Shown in pieces: positions 53,187-64,000 of a stretch of 64,000 bases of DNA. The position numbers were made by a program, and so were the translations under genes. Origin of the DNA: Lujinxingia vulgaris (GTDB lineage: Bacteria > Myxococcota_A > Bradymonadia > Bradymonadales > Bradymonadaceae). How positions within the stretch are numbered: the stretch's first letter is position 1; each line of letters opens with the position of its first letter. The notes under the pieces were generated by a model that saw only the letters and a program-made list of their open reading frames with translations, did no database searches and was not told the origin of the DNA. Where the stretch lies: positions 36,544 to 100,543 of the forward strand of contig NZ_VOSM01000012.1 of NCBI RefSeq assembly GCF_007997015.1, given 5' to 3'.

Positions 53187-53232
53187 GATAAAACCCTCCA
53201 ATATTCTGCGTTATGATTAATGCGTGTGTTGA

Positions 53233-53261
53233 ATCTTAAAGCCTCGTTTTCAATTATGCAA
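53233..53261 (-). promoter_or_regulatory. promoter of the 48-residue gene
   Basis: On the minus strand TTGCAT (53261-53256), 17-bp spacer, TAAGAT (53238-53233), giving a leader of about 40 nt before the small gene. Good sigma70-like spacing. Confidence 0.6.
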
Positions 53262-53358
53262 GGGGCTGTGTATTTGGTCAGTGTGAAGTTCGAGGCGCAT
53301 TCAATGGCAGTAAGCTGATTGTACGAATAGTGAAAAATATCATTAAATAAAATATAAA

Positions 53359-54657
53359 CTACGCACTGAAAAACCCCACCAACTCCTCCCTCCGCGCCGC
53401 CGCGTCCTCATACCCCATCTCAATAAGCTCGCCGGTGTACTGCCCGTCGAAGAGCACGTAGCTCAAGAGATCGCTCTCGCGCCCCCCCTCGGCCTCGGTG
53501 GCCCGCTGGCCGATCCGCCGCAGCGGCGCCGAGCCCCAGAAGTCGTCCGGCAGGGTCTTCGCGAGGTTTGCGGCCAGCTCCCCCAGATCGCGGCTCGGGC
53601 GCAATAGCAAAGGCTCAACGACCCGGTAGCCCTGCCCGCGGTGGGCGCGGATCACCTCGTTGAAGGTGGGCAAGAAGGTGTCCTCGCCAAAGGCTTCTTC
53701 CCCGTAGCGCAGCATGGCGTTGACGCGGTTGAGCACGCTCAAATCGTAGTCGAGCGGGTCGAGCAGAAGCGCGTCGAGCACCTTGCCCAGCACGTACGAG
53801 AGGTTGGGGTGCTCCACCTTGCGCAAATGCTCCGGCACCGGGGTCATATGCCGACCCCGGGCATGGGGAGGCTCGGACTTTAGGGAAATCACGAGCAGGC
53901 GATCCGCCCCCAGGCGCAGCGCCGGGGAGATCGGCGTGTTCTGGCGCAGCGCCCCGTCGCAGTACCAGCGCCCGTGCACCTGCACCGAGGGAAAAAGCAT
54001 CGGGATCGCCGCGCTCGCCAGGACCTTTTTGGGCGTGATCGGCCCGGCCCGGGCAATGCGCCGGCGGTCGCGCGTCCAGGGCGGCACGGGCTGTTGCGAC
54101 TGCACAAAGACCGTGGTCTGCCCCGAGACGATGTCGGTCGCCGAGACCGACGCCGCCAGCAGATGCCCGCTTTTTAAGTTGTGTTCAATGCGCCGAAAGG
54201 GGATCTCGTGGCGCACCAGCCGGTCGAAGAAGCCCGTGTGCAAAAATCCCCCCGGGCGGCTCGTATCGCTGAGCGCGAGCTGCGCGCGCCGCAGCGGCCC
54301 CGGCAGCTTCGACTCCACCAGGTAGTGGTAGAGCAGCCTCCCGACCTCGGGGTAGGAGAAGCGGATCACCTCCTGAAAGTTCAGCGCGCGCCAGAGGTGC
54401 TCCAGACGCGCCGCGCAGTAGTGGGGCTCGTCCAGGGTGGCCGCCACCCAGGCGGCGTTGATGGCGCCGACGCTCGTGCCGCTGATGATGTCAAAACGCG
54501 GCGCATGCCCCAGCTCCGCCGGCAGCGCGTGCATGATGTAGCGCAGCACCCCCACCTCATACGCCCCCCGCGCCCCGCCCCCGGAGAGCACCAGCGCCCG
54601 GCGCGGCCCGTCTTTTAACGCATTCGTTGATGAGCTTTTACGTGAGTTTGTGTTCAA
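53359..54657 (-). CDS. patatin-like phospholipase
   Basis: 432 residues. Patatin fold with oxyanion motif GGGARG at 26-31, nucleophile Ser62 in GTSVG, and catalytic Asp in DGALRQ (after GRWYC). It hydrolyses acyl chains from lipids; no signal peptide, so cytosolic or injected. A family with bacterial roles in lipid turnover and virulence. All catalytic residues are present. It ends in the AT-rich patch; no terminator is evident. Confidence 0.92.
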   Translation of the reverse strand: MNTNSRKSSSTNALKDGPRRALVLSGGGARGAYEVGVLRYIMHALPAELGHAPRFDIISGTSVGAINAAWVAATLDEPHYCAARLEHLWRALNFQEVIRFSYPEVGRLLYHYLVESKLPGPLRRAQLALSDTSRPGGFLHTGFFDRLVRHEIPFRRIEHNLKSGHLLAASVSATDIVSGQTTVFVQSQQPVPPWTRDRRRIARAGPITPKKVLASAAIPMLFPSVQVHGRWYCDGALRQNTPISPALRLGADRLLVISLKSEPPHARGRHMTPVPEHLRKVEHPNLSYVLGKVLDALLLDPLDYDLSVLNRVNAMLRYGEEAFGEDTFLPTFNEVIRAHRGQGYRVVEPLLLRPSRDLGELAANLAKTLPDDFWGSAPLRRIGQRATEAEGGRESDLLSYVLFDGQYTGELIEMGYEDAAARREELVGFFSA

Positions 54658-55044
54658 AACAGCAACATCGTCAGTGGGTTAGCGTGACCCCGGGTCGGTC
54701 GCGCGTGATCTCGTCCGGCCCGAAGCCGGGGCAGGGTGGGGCGTTCCTACGGGCGCGGAAAGCCCGATCGCCGCCCAGCCTAACACGTCGTGAGCAGATG
54801 TTGATGTCGCTGGATGCGAAATCGAGAGCGACGCAGGCAAGGCGCAAATCGCAGGCGATGCTTTAGCATCGTCGAGGCTTTGCAACGCGGCATGCGTTGT
54901 TCTCGATGCAGCAGACGCGGCAGCAACGATAGCTTACGACGTTACAACACGCGGCTTATGCGCCCGCGTAGCCACGATGCGCCCCTTATGCGAGGTTGGA
55001 GTCGCTGACGATCGGCCGATGATAGCGATGATGAGGAGCCAAAC
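54658..55044. other. intergenic region with large palindromic element
   Basis: 387 bp between divergent patatin and csaA-like genes. The middle (about 54815-54912) folds into a long imperfect stem-loop; the rest shows no gene. GAGGAG at the right end is the RBS of the next gene. Confidence 0.6.
54821..54907. repeat. long imperfect hairpin element
   Basis: Outer arms 54821-54835 and 54893-54907 pair in 13 of 15 positions; the tip is a perfect CGATGC-TTTA-GCATCG hairpin (54856-54871). Could be a REP/MITE-like element or a structured RNA. Confidence 0.6.
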
Positions 55045-55389
55045 ATGAGCAGCGAGAACACGATCACCTGGCAGGACTTTGAAAAAGTGCACCTGCGCGC
55101 CGGCACCATCGTGCGCGCCGAGCCCTTCCCCGAGGCGCGCCGCCCCGCCTACAAGGTCTGGGTGCGCTTTGGCGAGGGCGACGTGCGCAAATCCAGCGCC
55201 CAGATCACCGAGCGTTATTCGCCCGAAGAGCTCGTGGGCACGCGCGTGATCTGCGTGACCAACTTCCCGGCCAAACAGATCGGCCCCATCCGCTCCGAGG
55301 TGCTCATCTGCGGCTTTGAAGACGCCGGGGGCGCCATTGTGCTGGCCAGGCCCGATGGCGAGGTGCCCGACGGGGCCCGTCTCAAGTAG
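55045..55389 (+). CDS. csaA: CsaA-like tRNA-binding-domain protein
   Basis: 114 residues, the full length of CsaA. EMAP-II/tRNA-binding OB-fold: FEKVHLRAGTIVRAEPFPEA, ARRPAYKVWVRFGEGDVRKSSAQIT, GTRVICVTNFPAKQIGPIRSEVL. CsaA is a homodimeric chaperone that binds exported preproteins and tRNA. RBS GAGGAG seven bases before the ATG. The channel gene follows 38 bp downstream and may share its transcript. Confidence 0.92.
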   Translation: MSSENTITWQDFEKVHLRAGTIVRAEPFPEARRPAYKVWVRFGEGDVRKSSAQITERYSPEELVGTRVICVTNFPAKQIGPIRSEVLICGFEDAGGAIVLARPDGEVPDGARLK

Positions 55390-55427
55390 ATGCGCGACGC
55401 TGATGTGTATGTAGCTGAGGTAGACGT

Positions 55428-57431
55428 ATGAAGTTTAGCTTTGGACTCCTCGATCGCCTGCGTTTCTGGGTGGAGCGCGCGCTGATCCGCGGCCCCCACA
55501 TCCAGCTCCTGGTGGTGGCGGCCGTGGTGGCGTTGGTCGCGCTCCTGGGCGGGCTGGCCGTGCTGCCCCCGGGCGCCAACGGCGACGGTCTTGAAAATTC
55601 GGTGTGGTGGGCGTTTCTGCGCCTGACCGACCCGGGCTATCTCGGCGACGACCAGGGCGCCTGGCGCCGCGTGGTGGCCACCCTGCTGACCCTGGCGGGC
55701 TATGTGCTCTTTATGGGCACGCTGGTCGCGATCATGACCGGCTGGCTTCTGCGCTCGATGCGCACCCTGGAGCGCGGGCTCACCCCGGTGGTCATGGAGG
55801 ACCATTTTGTAGTCCTGGGCTGGACCGACCGCACCGTGCCGCTGCTTCAGGAACTGCTGCTCTCCACCTATCGCGTTCGCCACTTTCTGGCCGGCCTGGG
55901 CGGCGGCCGGCGCGCCCGCATCGTCACCCTGGTCGAAGAGCTCGACGACGAAATTTTAGAGGAGATCCGCCAGGATCACGTCGTCGGACCCCGCGCCTCC
56001 GAGGTGGTGCTGCGCTCGGGCTCGGGCATCAACGCCGAGCACCTGCGCCGGGTGGCCGCCGTGCACGCCGCCGCCGTGATCGTGCCCTCCCCTCAGGAAC
56101 AAGAACCCGGGGAGGTCAGCGCCGATGTGGAGGTCATCAAAATCCTCCTCTCCCTCGACGGCCAGGTCCGCGCCGCCGGGGAGCCCCACCCCTATGTGGT
56201 GATCGAGCTTCAGGAGCCGCGCCATGAGGAGGTCGCGCGCCGCGCCTACGGCGGTCCCCTGGAGGTGGTTAGCAGCAGCCAGCTCATCGGCCGTTTGATG
56301 GCCCAGAACCTGCGCCACCCGGGCCTCTCGCGCGTCTACAACGAGCTCTTAAGTCCCGAGATCGGCAGTGAGGTCTTCGTCCGCCACCACAACACACTCG
56401 CCGGCAAAACACTGGCCGAGGCGGCGAGGCATTTTGAACGTGCGATCCTCTGCGGGGTGGTGCGCAGCACCGAGGGTGGGTTTGAGAACCACCTGGCCCC
56501 CGGCCCCGACTTTAAGCTGGCCGCCGGCGACGCGCTGGTGCTCATCGCCCCCACCTACCGCGACGCCGCCCCCTCCGAAGATCCCTGGCGTGGCGCGGGC
56601 CGCCGCCTCAAACGCGTGAGCCCCGAGCCCCTGCTGGAGCTCGACCACGGCGGTCGCCGCGTGCTCGTGCTGGGCTGGAGCGAAAAGGTGCCCGCGCTCC
56701 TGGCCGAGCTGCGCTCCTACGGCACCTTCACCGTCACGGTGGTCTCGTCCTTGCCCATCGCCGATCGCCTGGAGCGCCTGCGCTACCAGGGCCTGGAGCT
56801 CCCCGAGCGCTTCTGCCGCCACATCGAGGTCGACTACACCCACTGGGGCGACGAGGGGGCCAGCGAGATCGCCGGCGCCGACCACGTCATCTTCATGAGC
56901 AGCGATCGCCTCGTCAGCGGCGAAGAGGCCGACGCCCGCACCATCATGGGCTACCTCTCGCTGGAAGAGACGCTGAATCTGCCGCGCAAGCGCGGCCGCC
57001 CCGCGCTCCAGCCCCTCGTCGAGCTGAGCGACCCTCATAATAAGACGCTGATTGGCGAGCGGGTGGGGGAGGTGATGATCAGCCCGAGCTTGCTGAGTCA
57101 TGTGCTGGCGCAGGTGGCGCTTCGCCGCGAGTTGTCGGCGATCCTCGACGAGCTCTTCACCGCCGGCGGCGCCGAGGTGGGCTTTCGCCAGCTCGACGAA
57201 TACGCCCTTGAGCCGGGGATCTTTAGCTTTGAGGAGCTCGAAGAGGAGGCCGCGCGCCGCGCCGAGGTGTTTCTGGGCGTCGATCGCCGCGCCCCGGCCC
57301 GGGAGGGCAAAGGGTCGGCCCCCGGCGCGACGCTGGAGCTCAACCCGGAGCGCGGTCGGAGCTGGGAGGTCTCCGCCCACGATCGCCTGGTGGTGATGAC
57401 CCGCGTGGCGCGCCGCCCCCCCAATGTGTAG
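55428..57431 (+). CDS. CASTOR/POLLUX-like ion channel with RCK-type domains
   Basis: 667 residues. Two predicted helices (about 25-48 and 84-108) flank a pore segment WWAFLRLTDPGYLG; two RCK/TrkA-N-like regulatory units follow, beginning HFVVLGWTDRTVPLLQELL and RVLVLGWSEKVPALLAEL, each with a TrkA-C-like part. This layout is the bacterial form of the plant CASTOR/DMI1 channels. The canonical K+ filter TVGYG is absent, so ion selectivity is open. A soluble ligand (Ca2+ or nucleotide) probably gates it. Confidence 0.82.
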   Translation: MKFSFGLLDRLRFWVERALIRGPHIQLLVVAAVVALVALLGGLAVLPPGANGDGLENSVWWAFLRLTDPGYLGDDQGAWRRVVATLLTLAGYVLFMGTLVAIMTGWLLRSMRTLERGLTPVVMEDHFVVLGWTDRTVPLLQELLLSTYRVRHFLAGLGGGRRARIVTLVEELDDEILEEIRQDHVVGPRASEVVLRSGSGINAEHLRRVAAVHAAAVIVPSPQEQEPGEVSADVEVIKILLSLDGQVRAAGEPHPYVVIELQEPRHEEVARRAYGGPLEVVSSSQLIGRLMAQNLRHPGLSRVYNELLSPEIGSEVFVRHHNTLAGKTLAEAARHFERAILCGVVRSTEGGFENHLAPGPDFKLAAGDALVLIAPTYRDAAPSEDPWRGAGRRLKRVSPEPLLELDHGGRRVLVLGWSEKVPALLAELRSYGTFTVTVVSSLPIADRLERLRYQGLELPERFCRHIEVDYTHWGDEGASEIAGADHVIFMSSDRLVSGEEADARTIMGYLSLEETLNLPRKRGRPALQPLVELSDPHNKTLIGERVGEVMISPSLLSHVLAQVALRRELSAILDELFTAGGAEVGFRQLDEYALEPGIFSFEELEEEAARRAEVFLGVDRRAPAREGKGSAPGATLELNPERGRSWEVSAHDRLVVMTRVARRPPNV

Positions 57432-58072
57432 GGGCGGGTCTTATGCCTGATTTGGGCTTTCCCCCCACGTCGTAGGGGCGGGCCTTGTGCCCGCCCCGGG
57501 CTCCTGAACCGGTCGCCGCCCCCGAGACGAGGGGGGTGACCTCCCCCCCGAGCCGGTCATGGAGCCATTTTTTTGCGCCGCTGAGGCTCCGAAGCCACCC
57601 GGGCACCGGGAGAGGGGGTAGGTGACCTCCCCCCCTTGCCGTGCCTCGAACGCCCTGGCAGGGAGGTGACCTCCCCCCCTTGCCGTGCCTCGAACGCCCT
57701 GGCAGGGAGGTGACCTCCCCCCCTTGCCACCCCTCGAGCCATTTTTTTGCGCCGCTAAGGCTCCGAAGCCGATCGCCGAGCCCGAGAGGGGGTAGGTGAC
57801 CTCCCCCCCTTGCCGTGCCTCGAACGCCCGGGCAGGTAGGTGACCTCCCCCCCTTGCCGTGCCTCGAACGCCCGGGCAGGGAGGTGACCTCCCCCCCTTG
57901 CCACCCCTCGAGCCATTTTTTTGCGCCGCTAAGGCTCCCAAGCCACCCGGGCACCCGAAGAGGAGGCAGGTGACCTCCCCTCGCCACTCCCCCTTGCTCC
58001 GAAGGCCGCCGGCGGCGACGATGCCCCCGCTTACGCAAAGTGTATTAAGCCGACCCCCCACCGGAGATCCCC
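57432..58072. other. intergenic region made of nested tandem repeats
   Basis: 641 bp without a gene. The first 90 bp carry two copies of a TAGGGGCGGG(T/C)CTT(A/G)TGCC motif of a kind dispersed in many genomes; then the higher-order repeat; then about 100 bp before the glutathione transferase start. Long open frames on the minus strand are repeat artefacts. Confidence 0.8.
57534..57967. repeat. higher-order tandem repeat B-A-A-B-A-A-B
   Basis: Unit A is exactly 44 bp (57620-57663, 57664-57707, 57794-57837, 57838-57881). Unit B is exactly 86 bp (57534-57619, 57708-57793, 57882-57967). All start AGGTGACCTCCCC (first copy GGGTGACC) and share the first 20 bp. The A-A-B super-unit is 174 bp. No unique spacers. 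Confidence 0.93.
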
Positions 58073-58738
58073 ATGCTCACCGTCCACCACCTCAACAACT
58101 CCCGCTCCCACCGTATCCTCTGGCTGCTCGAAGAGCTCGGCTGCGACTACGAGATCAAACACTACGAGCGCGACCCGGCCACCATGCTCGCCACGCCCGA
58201 GCTGCGCGCGATCCACCCGCTGGGGAAATCCCCCGTGATCACCGACGGCGACATCACCGTGGCCGAATCCGGCGCCATCATCGAATACCTGGTAGAGCGC
58301 TACGGGGAGGGCCGCCTGCGCCCGCCGGCCGACACCCCCGAGCGCCTGCGCTACACCTACTGGATGCACTACGCCGAAGGCTCGGCGATGAGCCCGCTGC
58401 TCCTCAAGATCGTCTTCCACGAGATCGGCCGCCAGGGCCCGCTGATCGCCCGCCCCCTGCTCAAAGGCATCTCGGCGATGGTGAACAAAGAGTTCATCAA
58501 CCCCGAGCTCAAAAAACACATGAAGTACTGGGAGTCCGAGCTGGCCAGCCGCCCCTATTTCTGCGGCGAGGAGTTCAGCGCGGCCGATATCCAGATGAGC
58601 TTCCCCCTGGAGGCGGCCACCGCGCGCGGGGACGTCAGCGCCTACCCGCACATCCGGGCCATGGTCGAAACGCTGCGCCAGCGCGAGGCTTATCAGCGCG
58701 CGATTGAGCGGGGCGGCGAATATTCTCTGGCCTTCTGA
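58073..58738 (+). CDS. glutathione S-transferase family protein
   Basis: 221 residues. Thioredoxin-like N-terminal domain with SHRILWLLEELGCDYE and the glutathione-site segment GKSPVITDGDITVAESGAII, and a helical C-terminal domain ending YFCGEEFSAADIQMSFPLEA. Conjugates or reduces electrophiles with glutathione; cytosolic. No neighbouring genes point to a substrate. Confidence 0.9.
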   Translation: MLTVHHLNNSRSHRILWLLEELGCDYEIKHYERDPATMLATPELRAIHPLGKSPVITDGDITVAESGAIIEYLVERYGEGRLRPPADTPERLRYTYWMHYAEGSAMSPLLLKIVFHEIGRQGPLIARPLLKGISAMVNKEFINPELKKHMKYWESELASRPYFCGEEFSAADIQMSFPLEAATARGDVSAYPHIRAMVETLRQREAYQRAIERGGEYSLAF

Positions 58739-58791
58739 GTCTTTACGACACGCACCCTTTTCGGGTGACACGAACGCGCCGGAGCCCCCGC

Positions 58792-60143
58792 ATGAGCACA
58801 CCACGTCCTCTCCCCGATCCCGAAACCATCGAGCGCACCCTGGCGCGAAGCCGCCGCGGTCGCCTGCCCCTGTGGGTGGGCTCGACGCTGGTGGTGGGGG
58901 GAATCATCGCCTCGGTGGCCTGGTGGCAGTGGCCCCGCGAGGAGCCGATTCACTGGCAAACCCGGCCCGCCGAGCGCGGTGATATCATCGTCTCGGCCAG
59001 CGCCACCGGCACCGTGGAGGCGCGGCGCACCGTGACCATCGGCGCCGAGATCTCCGGCAAGCTCGCCACGGTCGACGTCGACAAGAACGAGGAGGTGGAG
59101 GTGGGCCAGGTGCTCGCCACCTTTGATACCACCGTGCTCGAGAGCCAGCTCGCGCTGGCGCGCGCCGGGCTGGCCTCCTCCCAGGCCTCGTTGCGCCGCG
59201 CCCGGGCCTCGCTCGATGAGGCCGAGGGCGAAGAGCGGCGCACCCGCGCCCTGGTCGAGCGCGAGGTCGGCGCGCTGGCCGAGCTGGAGGCCGCGATTGC
59301 CCGCACGCTGCGCGCCCGCGCCGACCTCGATCAGTCCCGCGCCGATCTGCAGCGCGCCCGCGCCCAGGTCGACGACGTGCAGACCCAGCTTGAGCGCGCC
59401 ACGATCACCTCCCCCATCGACGGCGTCATCCTGGCTCGCCATGTGGAGCCGGGTATGACCGTCGCCTCTTCGCTGCAGGCCCCCGAGCTCTTTTTAGCCG
59501 CCGAAGATCTGGCGAAGATGCGCCTGCAGGTCTGGGTCGACGAGGCCGACGTGGGCCTCGTAAAGCCCGGCCAGCAGGCCACCTTCACCGTCAGCGCCTG
59601 GCCCGGGCAGACCTTCGACGCCACCGTCGAATCCCTTGATCTGGCGCCCACGCTCACCGAAAACGTCGTCACCTACGTCGCCGAGCTCTCGGTCGATAAC
59701 AGCGAGCGCCTGCTGCGCCCCGGGATGAGCGCGGCGGTCACCATCGTCACCGAAACCCTCACCGACGTGCTGCGCGTGCCCAACGCCGCGCTGCGCTTCA
59801 CCCCGCCCGCCCCCGACGAAGACGCGCGCCCCGGCGGCGGGCTGCTACCGCGCTTCGGCCGCTGGGGCGGGCGAGGCGGCGGCGCGGCCCAGGGCGTGGG
59901 CACCGTTTATGTGCTGGAGAACGGGATGCCCACCGAGCTCCGGGTGCACACCGGCCGCAGCGACGGCCGCTTTACCCAGATCACCTCCGGAGAGCTCGAA
60001 GACGGCACCGAACTGCTCATCGGCTTCACCGAAGGGCCACCGCCCGAGCGCGAAGGACTTGAAGGGAAGGGCGATCGCTCTTCTTCCGGAAACCCAGCCG
60101 GAAAAACATCCGAGAAGACATCCGGGAAAAAGGGGGGCCAGCG

Positions 60144-60147
<4 letters not shown>
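58792..60147 (+). CDS. periplasmic adaptor subunit (MacA/HlyD family)
   Basis: About 451 residues. N-terminal membrane anchor (about 23-42), a lipoyl-like half-domain (RRTVTIGAEISGKLATVDVD), a long alpha-hairpin (about 115-190, e.g. LARAGLASSQASLRRARASL), second half with ATITSPIDGVILARHVEPGM, then beta-barrel (MRLQVWVDEADVGLVKPGQQ). It bridges the MacB-type ABC transporter to a TolC-like channel. Start ATG 58792 has GGAG 7 nt upstream. The stop overlaps the ATPase gene by 4 bp. A Gly/Arg-rich insert sits near residue 350. Confidence 0.9.
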
Positions 60148-62066
<1,919 letters not shown>

Positions 62067-62074
<8 letters not shown>

Positions 62075-63614
62075 CCGTAGTAAGAAGGGCGGCCGACGCG
62101 TGACTCGAAGAGCCGGGAGCATAAAAGGAGCCGCCGCCGCGATCGGACTTCTGATGATCGCGGGAAGCGCGCCGGCCCTCGCCCAGACCTCCCCCTCTTC
62201 TTATGAAGAAGCGAACCAGAGCGCCGCGAACGACCCCCTGAACTGGCTCACCCCCGATCAGGTCGTCGAACTGGTCCTGCGCCAGAGCCCCGATCTGGAG
62301 CGCGCGCGCATCGAAGAAGAGCGCGCCCGCGAGCTTGTTCTAAGCGAAGAGCACGAGCGCACACCTGTCTTCAGCGCAGATGCCGGCTACCGCTACGGCC
62401 AGTTCCCCGATCTCTCCGCCCAGGGAACGCGCTTGATCGACTCCAGCGCCTTGAGCCTGGCCGGCCGCCTCTCCCATACCCTGCCCATCGGCACGCGGGT
62501 GGCGTTGAGCGCGTCTTTAAACAGGGCTGTGCGTGACTCGGTGGTGCTGGGGGATCTGGGCGTGGCCTACGACGCCGGCATCGCCGCAGAAGTCACCCAG
62601 CCCCTCCTGCGCGGCGCGGGTCGCGATGTGGTCGATGCCGCGCTCCTCTCTGCGCGCCGCGCCGAGGAGCTGCGCCTGGCCCAGAGCGATGAGCTTACGA
62701 ACGCCCTCCTCTATGAGAGCCTCACCACCTACTGGGATCTGTGGCTCGCGCAACGCTCGCTGGAGATCCAACAGGGCGCGCGCCGCTTAGCCGAGCAGAG
62801 CCTGCAGGAGGCCACGGTGCGTCTGGAGGCCGGCGCCGCCGCACCCGCTGACCTCATCCCCCTACGCATCGAGATCGCCCGCGCCGAAGAGGCGCTACTC
62901 GCCGCACGCACCCGCGTCGACGAGCGAAGCCTCACCTTATCCCGACAGCTGGGGCTCGCCACCGACACCTCTCTACGCGCCCGCTCCGAAGCCCCCTCCA
63001 TCCCCGATCTCCCCGAGAGCGATCGCGCATTGGAGCGCTACGAAGCGAACTCCCCCGAACTTCAACGCCTCACCATCGCCCTGGAAGACGCCCGCCAGCA
63101 GGCCGCACTCGCCAGGAACAACGCGCGCCCGGCGCTGGACGCCGTCGGATCTTTTCAACTCGACGGCCTCGGCCGCTCCACCCCCGATGCCCTGGCGCAG
63201 ATCGGCCGCGCCGAAGGCTACGTCGCCTTCGTAGGCCTGCGCCTGGAACTCCCCATCATCAACCGCGCCCGTCAGGCCGATGCCCGACGCGCCGAGCTCG
63301 CGGTGCGCGCCGCCGAACACGATCTCGAGCAGGCCCGCGCCGACGCGCGACACACCATCACCTCTCTTCTCAATGAAGCCCGCGCCGCCCGCACCCGCGC
63401 CGAACTCGCCAGGCAAACCGCCGAGCTCACCCGCGAAAACGTCGCCGCCCAACGCGCCCGCTTCGAAACCGGCCGCGGAACAGCCTTTGAAGTCGTCGAC
63501 GCCCTCCAACGCCTCCAGGAGGCAGAAGAGCGCGTCGTCGAGGCCGACCTCGAACTCATGCGCCACACCCTTGCCCTCCAGCAACTCACCGGAACCCTTC
63601 CGGACATACCCTGA
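62067..63614 (+). CDS. TolC-family outer-membrane efflux protein
   Basis: About 515 residues. Signal peptide ending APALAQ (cleavage about residue 40), then two OEP repeats with long amphipathic helices (LEIQQGARRLAEQSLQEATV; ARTRAELARQTAELTRENVA) and a beta segment (AGIAAEVTQPLLRGAG). It forms the trimeric exit duct for the upstream MacA/MacB-type pump. Start at ATG 62067; an upstream in-frame ATG would lie well inside the permease gene. Last gene of the four-gene operon. Confidence 0.92.
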
Positions 63615-63774
63615 TGATCCTCCCGATCAGCTCGGTGATCGTCCGCGATCACCCGCCAAACCGACAATACAACCCATTTCCGCCCAAAGGAGATCGCAAT
63701 ACGACAAAATTATGGCGTTTCGGGGCCGTTTTGAACGTCGATTCCAATATTTCTGCAATCGGTGGAAAAACCTG

Positions 63775-63803
63775 TTGACACAAATCACCCCGATGCATAA
63801 CTT
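63775..63803 (+). promoter_or_regulatory. sigma70-type promoter P1
   Basis: TTGACA (63775-63780), 17-bp spacer, TAACTT (63798-63803), preceded by an A-rich stretch GGTGGAAAAACC. The -35 box is a perfect consensus. Confidence 0.7.
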
Positions 63804-63894
63804 CCGACTCCTCGACGCGGTGCTGCTCCTCGGAGCCACTCGCTGAGAGAGGCCGATAGCCACCGACGATGACGAAACTTTTTCGAAATCGGGC

Positions 63895-63923
63895 TTGACG
63901 CCAACGAGGTCCGGACTTAGTGT
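63895..63923 (+). promoter_or_regulatory. sigma70-type promoter P2
   Basis: TTGACG (63895-63900), 17-bp spacer, TAGTGT (63918-63923), 120 bp after P1 and in the same direction. Confidence 0.6.
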
Positions 63924-64000
63924 CCGCCTCCGCTCAACGCGACGCCAACACGGGCCGCAGCGAGCAACGTCAACATGGCTTTTCGAAATTTTAGAAACTT

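Larger units (their letters stand above)
63615..64000 (+). other. non-coding region with tandem promoters
   Basis: 386 bp to the window edge with no supported gene. Two sigma70-like promoters point right; the gene they serve lies outside. AAACTTTTTCGAAATC (63866-) and CTTTTCGAAATTTTAG near the end are similar to each other. Confidence 0.6.

Noticed and set aside
57534..57967. CRISPR array
   Set aside because: Units are regular, but there are no unique spacers; the whole unit repeats, units come in two lengths, and no cas genes are near.
57340..58061. Minus-strand coding genes of 206-232 codons across the repeat
   Set aside because: They translate the 44/86-bp repeats into low-complexity peptides and start or end inside neighbouring genes; open only because the repeat is GC-rich.
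63280..63846. 188-codon plus-strand gene at the end of the TolC gene
   Set aside because: It is the alternate frame of the TolC-like gene running on into the promoter region; Pro/Ser/Ala-rich without a fold or RBS.

Overview
The window is a GC-rich (roughly two-thirds G+C by eye), gene-dense chromosomal segment. The best fit is a bacterium of the myxobacteria / Bradymonadales neighbourhood (former Deltaproteobacteria). This is inferred from a MYXO-CTERM-type sorting tail, many Cys-lipoproteins with Asp-rich linkers and 'C..DxDC' knots, arrays of formylglycine-generating-enzyme-like (SUMF1) domains, and large hybrid histidine kinases with paired receivers. A near-perfect ParB-binding parS palindrome at 12667-12682 hints at a location in the origin half of the chromosome. 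The species is not determinable from the sequence alone.

Layout. 0-2.3 kb: the 3' part of a MurF-alanine racemase fusion, then infC (ATT start) with a strong terminator. 2.4-4.5 kb: phosphorelay genes (Hpt-REC-REC and a stand-alone receiver). 4.5-8.4 kb, minus strand: a compact type III export-gate operon (FliO-like, SctR, SctS, SctT, SctU, TPR protein). 8.5-16.9 kb: lipoproteins, an HTH-like protein beside parS, a family 2 glycosyltransferase, a beta-propeller lipoprotein overlapping an ATP-grasp enzyme, and a LamG/DUF1080-like lipoprotein. 17-22.2 kb: two tandem paralogous hybrid histidine kinases. 22.2-23.2 kb: about 1 kb of repeats, palindromes and one gene remnant.

23.2-46.1 kb is a surface-polysaccharide locus: two asparagine-synthetase-like amidotransferases, four family 4 glycosyltransferases or related enzymes including a P-loop kinase-FkbM methyltransferase fusion, a nucleotidyltransferase/kinase, SUMF1 lipoproteins, a polymerase-like membrane protein and a CapD/WbpM-type dehydratase. 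Its most unusual part is at 35.9-41.4 kb: E1-alpha and E1-beta of a 2-oxo-acid dehydrogenase, plus a single protein that joins a lipoyl domain, an E3-binding domain and a NeuD/PglD-type left-handed beta-helix sugar acyltransferase. This looks like an E2 whose catalytic core has been exchanged for a sugar acyltransferase, so an acyl group made by the E1 could be passed from lipoamide to an amino sugar. I regard this as the best candidate for an undescribed system in the window.

46.3-51.3 kb: small membrane protein, leucine-rich-like lipoprotein, and a MYXO-CTERM protein with fibronectin-like domains. 51.3-53.4 kb is an accessory insertion: an AAA ATPase plus a truncated DUF4276 gene (a broken two-gene defence-like module), bordered by decayed copies of the 3' ends of both neighbouring genes, followed by a previously uncalled 48-residue Cys-containing gene in an AT-rich patch with its own promoter. 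53.4-58.7 kb: patatin, CsaA, CASTOR/POLLUX-like channel, a 640-bp higher-order tandem repeat, and a glutathione transferase. 58.8-63.6 kb: a MacA-MacB-TolC-type tripartite efflux operon. The last 230 bp hold two tandem consensus-like promoters pointing out of the window.
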